NCBI GenBank assembly: GCA_017562135.1
Contig: QEYB01000713.1
Span: 310,001 to 374,000, forward strand
Reading direction: 5' to 3'
Length of the DNA stretch: 64,000 nucleotides
From: Dipylidium caninum
Lineage: Eukaryota; Platyhelminthes; Cestoda; Cyclophyllidea; Dipylidiidae
Shown here: one piece after another, positions 22,401-34,400 of the stretch
Numbering within the stretch: position 1 is the first letter of the stretch
Layout: every line of letters starts with the position of its first letter
Translations under genes and position numbers: made by a program
Notes under the pieces: model-generated
Databases searched by the model: none
Told to the model about the DNA's origin: nothing
What the model saw: the letters and a program-made list of their open reading frames with translations, nothing else

Positions 22401-25400
22401 ACTTTCTGTCAGGAGTGATGATTTCATCTAAAAGGGTCGACAATTGTGAATTGCGAAGGGGGCAACGAAAATGCGCATTTGCTCATGGGCCTCACCATCT
22501 CGACTTGCGTCAGTTGGTGGGGCAGGCACACTTGAGTCCGGTCCCTTTTTCATGTTTTAATACCTCCCGTAGCCGTGTGGCTAATTCCCCATTCACTTCA
22601 GCGGCAAGTTCATGAATAGTTTCGTGTGTGCATCGGACTCCACAGTTGTCCTCGCTTCTTCCACGTTGTCAACAGGGTCCCGTGGTTCTCCTCGCGGCGC
22701 CTTAACGATACTCAAATTGCCAGAACGAAATTGTGGGACCACCATGGAGCAGGTTTTTCACTAGGCCATGCATCATCGAATGCCCCTGCCATATTTTTGT
22801 CTAAGCTTGTTGAGCTGCGCTCTGATTTACCTTGAACTCTTTCCAAAAAGGAGATGCGAATTGTGTCTTCTTTTCCTCCGGTTTCGAGGTAACATAAGAT
22901 AAAATGGGCTACGCATACAAAAAATCTCACAAAATGAGTAAGAGGAGGACCTTTGAAATTTACAAATTGAAATATCTTTGAAATGTATCTATCGCAGTCG
23001 AAGTTGAGCGCAGACTAAACACAAAAACGCCCATTTCATAGTTTTCAACTTACTATCACTTCCCAAGCATCCGTATTTCAAAATAAACAATTCAGTGGAT
23101 TAGCTGAGAGGTCGGTAGATCGTTCTCGATGATCATCTTACAAATTCTACTTCCCATCAGAACGGCGGCAGTCGTGTATTATGAAGGGAGCAACGAAGGT
23201 GCACACTTGGTCTTGTGCCTCACCATCTCCGCTTGCGTTGGTTCGTAGGGCGGGCACATTTGAGTCCGGTCCCTTTTTCATATCTCCGTGCCATGTGGCC
23301 AATTCTTACTTGAGACCCAAATTCTCGGATAGTTTCGTGTCTGGATCCGATTCCACAGTCGCGCCTACTTCTTCCTCGCCATCAACATGAGCCGGCGATC
23401 TTCCCCAAGGCACATTGAAGATATTCTGAACGAAATTTTGGAACCAATATTGAGCACTTTTTTCACCAGCGGATCTCTTTCCGACGGCCTGACTGGTGTT
23501 TCTCAAAGATTGTTGAGCTGATCCATGATTCACTTTGAACTCGTACCAGAAAAGCAGACGTAAATCGCGTTTTGTTCCCTTCTGATGCTGGAGAAAAGTA
23601 AAATAAACTAGGCTACAAACAGAGAAAACTTTTTCCAAATAAGTAATATAAGTAGCTTTAACATTAATAAATAAAAAAATATCGAGCCCGCATTGCAATG
23701 CATCTCTAACGGTCGTAGCTGAGCACAGGATAAACACAAACAATCGTTTCATAGTTTCCTATTTAATAAGTTATTACCCACAGTCCTGCCCAATGTCAGA
23801 ACTGGAACGACCACCTTGACAAAAGGGAAGGCAAAAGTGGGATACGAGGAGGTGAAACTGAAAAGTCACCCCTGATTGCTGGTTCCTCCTTCGGGACTGT
23901 CCCTTCCAAAGCGTGTTGTTGAATGAGCGACAGTGTCTGTACACATCCTTAACTTGCGCCTGTTCTTAGCTAAGAAGAGGGCGATGGACGGAAAGAAGAT
24001 TAACGTCGAGTCCGTCACCTCGACCTCCGAGCTGCCGATGGAGGGAGAAATTTTAAGCGACGATGAGATGAAAAGTGCACTGCTCCTCCTCACTCACCAA
24101 TTTGGAAGCGGCAGGAAGATGGCAATGCGTGTTTCTGAAGCCCTGCGTCATGGAAAAATTGCAACGCAGAAGCTCAGTGCCTACCTGGATGGAACAGAAT
24201 TCGCCTTCGCCTTCCTTCGCACCATCCTACAACCGCGTTGGCTCCTCACCCTCTTGTCACAAGCTCTGGGTTCAATGAAAGTCGCATTCAATGCTGTCGA
24301 TGACTATCAGCGGTCAAAAGTGCAGTCTCAGGCCTACGAGGATGCAGTCGTGAAGCTGGTGGGAGTTGTAGGCAAAGAGGAATATGTGAAGGTCTTTGCG
24401 GAGAAATTCTCAGCATTGCGGGAAGATGTGAGGAATAGCTTAATGGAGTGGTTTGAGATGAGCGAGGCGGAGGCGGACGACACAATTGTGGGATGTCTGG
24501 AGAATGCAAACATCGCCATGAAAAGAATGGAGGGTTTGACCGGCGCCAAGATGGAGGTTATTCAGGACCTCTTTGAGGCCATTAAGCGCTGCGACGAGGT
24601 AGAAGTGGGCCACGTCTTGTCAATTCTTCGCACGCGGACCGTTGAAAAGCGGGTAAGCGCCTTTCCTCCGAGTTGGTAGGAGAAAATCTGTTGTTACTCA
24701 TCTCTTGGTCAACAGAACTTGCTGAACCATCACTGTAGGCGGTTTGTCAAAGGCAGTTGGAGGTCCTGGGGCCACGTCAGCATGTCGTGGCACCCTCTGA
24801 GGTCCGTGGAAAACCACTCAGTCGTCATTCGCACTCTCACGCCTTCAACAGTTAAAGTGATGGGCGTGCTTTGTTTCTGACAACCATTATAACATTGTGG
24901 AGTGACACACAGTCCTCCGAATGTCCACTTTTACTTCCCTAATTACCTTAAAAGTCAGATGAAAGTCATGAGAACTAACACTGGTCACTACATTTCACTG
25001 CCAATCAGTCGTCTTTGCGTCTCCTCTGTGTAATATCCTATAAATTTACAATTCTATCGTGTCATTTTTGACGGCATCCTTCACTTCATGTTATGCGGAC
25101 GTAGGACGTAGAAGTGCGGTTGACTTTAAGGTGAAGTTATTGCACAGGAAAGACGCGAAAAGGCGTTATGTCCTGGTGCACTTCCTTACCTGAGTCCACG
25201 AAAATGGTGTAAGCAATTATGAAGTGATTGGAATTTGACCAGAGGCTAAATTTCCTACGCAGTACGAAATGAGTGAGAAAGGGAGGTCGTTGGCTTCAAG
25301 ACATCAGATCCTTAGGCAAAGCGGGACGAGGCCTAGAGATGCGTGTTGTGATAAAATTTTGAGTGAAATTACTTCTTCAACCAGAGAGCTGATGAGGAGA

Positions 25401-28400
25401 CGGCGGAACGACTAAGGCGCTTAAAGAAGCAGCAGGAGGACTTGGATCAGAAGATGGAAGAACAGGAGCAGAGGCACAGGACCGCCTCGATTACCCTGCA
25501 GCCTGCGGCCAGACCGGTGGTAAAGACGCCGGAGTCGAGTCCACCGCGGCAGGAGAAGCGAAAGTCCAAAAAGAAGCCATTGAAAATGGCTATGGCCGGT
25601 AAGAAGGGGGAGAAAAGAGGCATGGAAGAGGCACTGCACCTACCAATGATGCCAGAATTGGAAGCAGAAGCAGAAGCGTCTGTTGAAGAGGAGGAATTCA
25701 TTGTGCTCTCCTACGACTCCTTGGCAAACGACCAATTAGAAAATTTGGATGTGATCTCCGATGAGACCATCGTGAATGACCGCAGTTCGGTGGCAGGCCC
25801 TCTGCTCTCAATGGAGGTTAGTCACTGAGATTTCACAGGCTCCTTACACGTTCTTGTCGCAAAAGTCCGCGCATTCATTATTCATAGCGGGTCATTTTCT
25901 CGGTCACTCGAGTCAAAGATTATCGTAGAATTTAGGTTAAAAGGCCGTGGCATGGCTAGAGATGCCAGGAGATGACTCGAGGCTCTTTCCCTTTTCCCCA
26001 TAGGGCCTTGAACTCTCCGACGACTTGGTCATCCCCACCCGCCAATCATCCGACGAGTTGGGACCGGCGGATCTCGGTGAAGACGGCTACTCCCCGTTTA
26101 ATCCCCTTGACATTACACTACGTGAGTTCGTCCACGCACTGACGGAGAATGAGTTAAGTTGCGGTTTCCTGATGGATAAGAGTTGGTTGTTTTTGACTGC
26201 ATTACAGCATTAGAGGCCTACATCGTCAATGAAAAAGCTGGTGAAATTTCCGGTAAGCCAGTTTCGCCTCCTCCGCCTTCCTTGCGCTCCCATGATCGGA
26301 TTGACAAGCTTCCCTTCTTTCGACCACTTTGCATTGCGTTGTTTTGTGAAGTTAAGCGCCTCGATGAAGATGGTTACGCTTTCGAGAATTTCCTCCCCCT
26401 CGAAGGAGGTTGCATTTATAATGGCTGCAATTAAATAAACTAAACCAAACCAAACCGCGGGATGTCCTGCCCGCTCGCCTGCGCCTGCGCCTGTGTCCCT
26501 CTCTCTGTGTGTGTGGGTGTTTGCTTTCGCCAGTGTCCTCGTTTCCCCTCTAAGAGTCTATTTCCCTCCGGTTTATTTGCCCCCGAGATTTTAGACACAG
26601 AAGTGGAGAATTTGCAGGATATTCTGCCATCATGCCTAACGCAGTCTACTTTTTTTTCTAGATGTCCTACAACCGGACGATGTTCTCGCGCTTGACAAAA
26701 AGCTGGATAAACGAGTGGGTACCGAGGGGGGAAGGGGGGGGGCGGGGAGGCAGGGGAGAGAGGATTTTTCCTCCTACTTGCTTTTCTGTGTCTAACATTC
26801 TTGAAGTCTCCTTCGAGAAAGATTGTCGAATGAGGCGAAATGAATTGCTATCCTCGTAGGATACCCGAATAAGAGGCGTTAATTTCTCCATGAGCAGCAG
26901 AGGGGAAAGTAAACACATTCACTCCTGTGACTTTGAATGGCCAAATGGCAAGGAACTACTTTCATCTAGTCTTCGCCGGCTTATATCTTACATCTAAATG
27001 AGCAACGAAGTTGGAAGACCTACATGCCAACCAGTAATAAAATACGAAAGGATTAAAAGGCTGCAGAAAAGATTGAATTTCCCAAAAAGTCACTTGTACC
27101 TTTTAGGGCAGTGGACGTGTCCTCGGGCGGTTTTCACGCCACCACCCTCTTAGTAGAATTGGGAAATGGGTAAACTTTTGCGGGATGATTACCGCTCCCT
27201 ACGTCCCAAGGTGACCTTCCCTCATGTCGAAGTAATCACACGACAGTTGTTACAAATTATTAAACCGAAGACGAGTTTTGCCTAGGCAAATTCAGACCTC
27301 CGTCCACATTAAGTGACGAATTCTAGCCTAAGACGTCTCTCAACACGAACGTGAACCCCTTTCTCCGCCAGGTCCGGCAACTGAAGAGGGCTGTGGCGTG
27401 TGAGGGATTCCTCGAGCGCGACATCGTCCTCGAGCCCAACCGGATTGTCCTCGTCCTCGCCCGTTCGGCGGTCAGAGCCCAGGCCGTGCAAATGTTGGCC
27501 ATCCTCGACCATGTGCACGTTATTATCAAGTAGGTGAACGCATTTTGATGCTGATGTGATGCCTGACAGACAGGCTCGATGAGTCTGGAGGCAGCTCGTT
27601 AGAACTTAGCGTTTCGGTGGATTTGACATGTGAACGTCACCTATCGAGTAGGTCCCAACCTGAGTGTCTTATATTTTCTCTCGCCACTTTAAGGCACTTT
27701 TTAATATCTGAAAGCGTGAAGGAGATTGTCAAGCAGGTGTGGAACCTCCTCTATGAGAAGATAAGACGTGAATTACGCGTCAGTGAGCGTGATGGTGGAG
27801 AGAATGCCATCTCCTTCGAGGCTGGAAGACGCATAATCAAACAGCTTAAGCAGATGGGCGTCAACACTCACCACTACGTGCCACACCTTGAGGTGCGTTG
27901 TACTTTTGTTCTCTCCATGCCTTTTACCATAATAATTAACTCCTCCTCCCCACTTCCAACCTCCATCCACACCTTCGAGAATATTCTGAGTGGCCGCACT
28001 CCTTTGCGGTCTAAAAGTGCACTTCTCGGGGACCGGTGGAAGGGTTGAATGACTCGGTCACACCGCGATAGTCAGGTTCAAGACGTCCTTCTAGACAGTC
28101 GGTGGGGGAGGTTCAAAACGAGCCAAAAGGTGGCTTTTCTGTGGAGTACCAGAGCTCATCCCCCAATCATCACCGGTTTGCCGGGCGTTTTACGCAGTCG
28201 TTGAGATGTTTGCAATGTCGTTTTTTATACAAATTTCCTTCGCTTTTAAGAATTCTTCCATTCCAATGTGTTCTCCCTCCATCTTTCGGCCAGTTACCGA
28301 GATAAAATTCATTAAGAATTGTCACTGACGACCTTGTCGCCGTGCATTATGCTTTAAATGTACTCTTTAGTTGCAGAATTCCGACGAGAGGAGATAACGT

Positions 28401-31400
28401 CTTTCTGGTTGATCTGTCTGAGTAAATTTGTGAGTCCGTAGGCTATTTTTGACGGCTACTTCTACCGCCTACCAGTCCGTGTTCAGTCAGAGAGCTTTTT
28501 CACTGCCTCAAGGGAAATTCCCCAATCCCGCTTCCTCTTCCTGTTTGTAAGTGGCGAGGCGAGAGGAAATTGAAAGCTGCTAAATTTGACTTCACCATGA
28601 ACTACATCCACAAAAGTCGCACGTGATTATTTTGTTCATCTCTTTTGAGACAGGAAGGAATAATTCTTCATATGTGGATTTTTTTATATATTAAATTGCA
28701 GGCTTCCATAATGCGTAAATCCATTACTGAGGCGGTAGTCAAAGGCCCACAACCCTTCCCCGAGACACCCGTCGTGCCTAATGTGGATCTCGGGGAAGCG
28801 TTGAAAATTCTCAAGGAGACGAGTCAAGGCGTCTACTCGAGCTCTGATCAAGTAGCACGAAATTTGCGGTCAATCTCTGACCGTTCCACTGCATCGGATG
28901 ATGACTTGGAGGAGACTGCATCCACCGGCCCAGCGGCTTCCAACACCTCCTCCAGTGGTGGTGAAAGCAAAACCTACAAGGCTGTTGCGCTAATAACTGC
29001 TTCCATAGAAGGACACCCATCCGAAGGCCGATTAATCACCAAGGAAAAAAGCGATTTGAGCGATGCGGAGGTAGTGTGGCAACCGGGCAAGGGAGGTGGA
29101 CTCGCTTCTACGCCGATTCCTGCTGTTACCAGAGTCGCTCAAAGGCGCACAGAGTCCTCGGGGGAGCTGACGGATTCGGTGTTGGGACAGCGACTTTACG
29201 AAATTTACGGAAAAGAAGATCAATTAACTCGTCGCGATCTGTGGCGTGGTAAAATGGGGCTGAGGGAGAATCAGACTCTGCTTGGTGTAGCCGAGACGAA
29301 GTCCTTGCACAGGTGATTATGCTCCTTTTACGCATCCACTTGTCCACGTCGAAGCCTCGGTAGCTTCATAAGATTGTGTGAGGTACATTGACACTCTTGC
29401 GTTGAATTTGTGTCCTCAAAGCTTGTGGATGGAGAACTTGTTGGCATCAGCAGGCAAGCCCTGAAGCTCTGACGATCGGAATAAGCTTAGTGTAAACAAG
29501 GGGATAAGCCGGACTAAACCACTTTCAACGTCTCGTCGTGCTCCGTGGCAATTGATGAAGGATGCCCACTCATTGTCTGCCACAGAGGCAAAAATATTTA
29601 AGTATTTTGGTTTTGTAATTACAAGTAGAATGCTTTCTTGGTGCATTTTAACCCGTAGAAATTATGGGACAGAAGCTGCGGGAAAGTCAACCGAATCTTC
29701 GGCTAAATTTTTTTTAGATATCGCCTTTTTCATCATGGTTGCGGATAGGAAGGCCGATTACCTAATTTTAAAATAAAAACACCTAATGTTTTATCTGTGG
29801 AAGCATTTTTCGCCTCATTCTGCGAAGTGAATGTGGCCGGATCTTCTAACATTTGGGAAGAAGAAAAAGGAGAAGAAGATTCTAGTGCTTCCACACGGAG
29901 AGCATGATTTTAGCATTGTGTCCAGTTTGTTGCCCTACATTTGGCTGGCAGGAAACGGCGGCTTTTGAGCTCTTGACTCTGCGATGGGTTGGCAGTTAGT
30001 GAGTATTGACATACGGGGCCACCGAGCTCTAAAACAGCTTTGATAACCGTCGGGGTGTCGATGGATGGTTCTAATTTCCTTTTGCGATTTGCGTTCCGGA
30101 GACCTCTCGAAGTAGTCCCACGAATACCGGTTGATCCCCTGAAAGGGACGGTGGACATGAGGATTTGTGGATATTTCTCACTGACTTTAGTGCAGTAGAG
30201 AGGATAAAGGTGCCTCTTAAACGCGGTGTGTTTTTAGCCTCCAGCTGGAGAGTGTCGACTCATCGGAGGAGGAGTGCGCAATGTTCAGAGTGTTTCAACA
30301 GCTTCGGGAGGGGGAGGCGGTCACACAACTCTCGAAGGCTTCCGGTCTTGAAGATGGTTTGCCTCAACCCTGCGAGGCCATGACATCGGCGCAATTGCAA
30401 CTGGAAATGGATCGCAGAACTGCCGCACTGGAGGACGTACAGTCTGTGAGTTCATTTGCGCAGGATGGGGGAAGTTTGGACTCTTAAACGGGGATTCGTG
30501 TGGATTTGACTATCAACTTCTGAGCCTCTAGATTTTCGTACAAGTCTACTGAACTGCTTTGAACGGAAAATTTGAGGTAGAAGAGGTAAAACGATAAAAC
30601 TAATGCAGCCTAGCTGTTCAGTTATGCGGCCTTATAAAAATTTTTCCAAGGTTGCCCCCAACTATGGCCAGTCTTAGCCATTTTAGTGTTGGACGTCGAG
30701 TGACACCACCGCCTCGCGGTGTCGCATCCTCTGGCAGACGTTGGAGAATGCTAATTTAGCCCATCCACCATACGATTTGTTTTTCAGCGCCGCTTATGCA
30801 TATTTTTCGGTCTGTAAACAGGGGATATCAGTCCGAAGGTTAATTAATGCAGCAGAGGCAAATGCGAGTAAAGAAGACACAAATTCTTCCTGCTATTTGT
30901 CCGATCGCAGCCCAACCACTTTCCATTTGGTGTGCCGAGGAGCTTCTTCAGGCCTCTCTGGGCAAAACTTCATCCTCTTTGGGCAAAGTTTCCTCCAAAC
31001 ACTCACGCCCACACACGCACACACACAGTCGGGAGACTTGCAGAATTCAACACAGGCAAAGAGATGATTTTATTTATTCCCTGGCATTGTCCACCTCACC
31101 TTCACTTGGGTTAACTTTCCCCTACGAAGGAAGTAGACATTTGAGGAAATATGTGGAGAGTGGTTGGTGGGGGGACATCAATCTCTGCGATTAGGCGTCT
31201 ACAAGTCGTTGGGTGTGTGTAAGTGTGTGAAATTCGGACAACTTTTTTCACACTGCCCTTTCAACGGCACACCCACGTCTTCAATCACATTGTCAGAATG
31301 TAAGATAAAAGAATGATGGAGACGAATAATTTACTGGGCGTGGGTAACGTAGTTTTGGAGGAAGTTACTCGTCGAATGTCAACCTTTCACTTTTGATCTA

Positions 31401-34400
31401 AGCTCGAAATGGGGTTAGAAGTCGCGACTCAGGCGCCATCATCGTGGTTCAGTGTCGAAGTCCACGAAGCTGGCTGCAGCGGTAGAGCGGGCGATGTTAG
31501 ACCCAATGTTAGTTGACTTTTCCCCTGACGTAGCCGTCATTCACGCCTACGCTGTCACCTGTCCACGAGGATGTGGTAAAGTACCAGTTGCAAGCCGTCA
31601 TCGAGGAGTTGGAGGAAAGTCAAAGAATCCAAGGCACTTTGGACCCATTGGAACGTCTGCTGTGGCTCACCTTACCGGAGAATGTGTCTGACCGTTGTGA
31701 CCTCTTCATGCGGGTCGCTGACTTACAAAGGCAAGTTTTTGCTCTCCCAAAGACAAAACTACAAAATTTAAATGCCTCGAGGTGAAGGAGTTGTTTTAAA
31801 GAGTTCACCAAGTCCTACCGACTCCGTGAAGTACTCGCCAAGGTCTCAGCTGCCTGTCCATACATACGGTTTTAGGGCCGGTTTGCCTAATCGGACGCGG
31901 AGTGACGGCAACTTTGAAACTGCCGAGCTTAGTGTATTTCTCGTAGTTTCTGAGGAAGTGTAAAGCCTTAACAATCAAAGCGCACACTTGTAACTTTTGA
32001 AGTGCATGCTATAACTTTGCTTAAATATGCAAGAAGCAAAAAATTCTTCTCTTGGAACCTTCTGAATTGGGACGCAAAAAACCGGCTAACCGTAAATTAG
32101 GACTTTCAGAACCGCCTGTGTTAAAATAACGAAATTGTTTCCACACACCCGAGACTGAGAGGGTTGTTACACCGTCAATTAGCCACCAAGACGGATTTGT
32201 CTTGTGTCTCGTTAAAGCCAGCAAATTCTTACCAAAACCCCAGGCCCGTGGAAGCCCCCCGCCTTTTTGTCTGCATTTTCCGCCGGCTTTAAAATTCGGC
32301 TTTTTTAGTTTCATTTTTGTGAGAGGAAGACTGAAATACTCCCTCTTACTTTAGACGGGGTCAATTTTCGGGCGAAGCCTTGAAGTCGCTTATCGAGAGT
32401 CTTCTGATGGATGTCACGGATTTGCTCGACCTCCTCGATCCGGACTTGGACATTGAGGAGGACCAACGCTACAATGTCTACGACCAGCTGCGCACCGACC
32501 TCGATGTGATGGGCTGGTTCAGCCTCGACATTAGTGAATACGAGGCCAAGTTGACTGTAAGCACTGGTGAAAAGCGGAACCCTTCACCATATTTTTCACC
32601 TCACCGAGGTGATTCCCGGCAATTCGACCGGCTTTTCGCTTCCCACTGCTGACAATTCAGCAGGTGAAGTGGTCCCAGTTAATGTATTCTTATCTCTAAG
32701 GAGGAAATTTTGTTCGCCATTGGCCACCAGAAGTCTTGTTTTGTTCCCTCCATTTGCTTCCATTGTATTCTCTAAGTATTTTACGCCTCCGTTCTGGTTG
32801 TCTGTGGCTGAATGAAAGTCTTACCTGTGGTAGGAATACCCCGAAGTCCTGCGATTTGGCACCGTAAGTTCTGACCCCACCAAAGCTGAGGCCACGCCGT
32901 TGTGAATGCTCCACCACTGTGTCTCTTGTAGACGCTCTTTCCGGAGGATTTTGAACATCCCATCTTGCTAAGCAACACAGGTAAGTAGCGGGAAGTTATA
33001 AAGGCTTCTTATCATTGCACTCGATAAGTAAATTTACCCCACTCCTCCACCAGGTGATAACACAAGTTGTGTCTTGCTCCTGCTGGGACAGTTCTCAATG
33101 GTTTCATCTTTCTCATGATTATGATACTGTCAGTTGAATCTCTCGTTTGCCTTAAACTTCTGGGGCGTGCAGCTCCGCGGAGGGATAATTCCACTTTTTG
33201 CCTTTTATTCACTCTTTGGTCAACAAACTAAGTAACGACGATCTCCTTGCCTGATGGCTACTTGCTTCGAATGCCAAAATCTCTTGTAAACACGGTGAAC
33301 CTGAAGACTCCACCACCATGGCACGTGGTCATTTCTCAGAAGGTGAAGAGAGTCGCCGGTCAGGAGGTTGTTGTTCCAGAGGAGGCGAACGATGCAGAGC
33401 CCGACGAAAAGAGCAGCCATGCTTCTCCCCTCTTGCCTATCGTCGAACAGCTTACTGACGAGATGAAGGAACGCCTACGTGATGTAAGGAATGCCTGAAA
33501 CTTAGGCTAATATCTTCACTTACCTTATCGTTCGGACTTTTATTATCATGAGGGTCTAATATCTTTGTCCTAATTTGGGAAAGTTCAACAGCAAACTAGC
33601 TTCAAAGTGGTGGTTAAACCAATTCGAACGTTTACTTTGGAATTAAGTAATTTGTACTAACTTTCGAGGCTTTGTTTGACCGGACGTTTCGGACGGAGTT
33701 GACGCCGTTGTACAAGAGGTTAAAGGAGCTCGGACAAAAGGAGCACGTCAAATACTTCGACTTGTTGAAGGTGGGCTCAGAATGACGCCACAGACGTAAA
33801 TTTTGAGTTGATACGAATTACTGCGTCAAAGCAGAAAGTTATCTTAAAATTTGTAGGAAATTTTTGAAAGCGAGTCATTTAACGAGCTCGCACCGACCCA
33901 ACGGGAGGCTCTTAAGTTGAAGATGTATTTGACGTGGCGAAAGATAAAAAGTGGAATGGCCGTTACTACAGCGCGATGCCTTTTCCTCCTCGAACCCGAA
34001 ATTGTGAAGCAAGACCGACGAATTCTAACGGATGTTGTCAGGCTAGTTGAGTAAGTTTAAAGTTATGCCGGATGTCAAATCTACTTGCGCTACTTAAGTA
34101 GCATAACGACGATGATATTATGTTTCCTTTTATTTTCAGTGCCCAGGCACTCAGCAATGAGGTGAAAACGCTTTTTGTGAGTAGCATTCTCCAAGACCTT
34201 ATTGACCTCCGATTGATAGCGCTGAATAAAGACGATTTCGAGAAGAATGAAAGACAAATGGCCTACAACCAGTGTCGTGCGATTTTGGAGATTTTACAGT
34301 GCTTCAAAATACCAATCAAGGAGTTAGGGGCACACTTTGATGTGGGTTTACTGGATTTTAGCAAGACTTTGAGTAATTGTCAATGAAAATTGCTGTCCGA

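Larger units (their letters stand above)
21132..23969. other. repeat-filled intron of the long gene
   Basis: This intron contains a G10 run (21426-21435), repeat copy A, and the diverged copy D. ORFs inside it belong to the repeats. Confidence 0.5.

Noticed and set aside
22086..22418. 110-codon plus-strand ORF (and its 41481-41807 copy) as a gene
   Set aside because: It lies within repeat copies A/B and includes tetranucleotide and purine tracts; the frame differs between copies.
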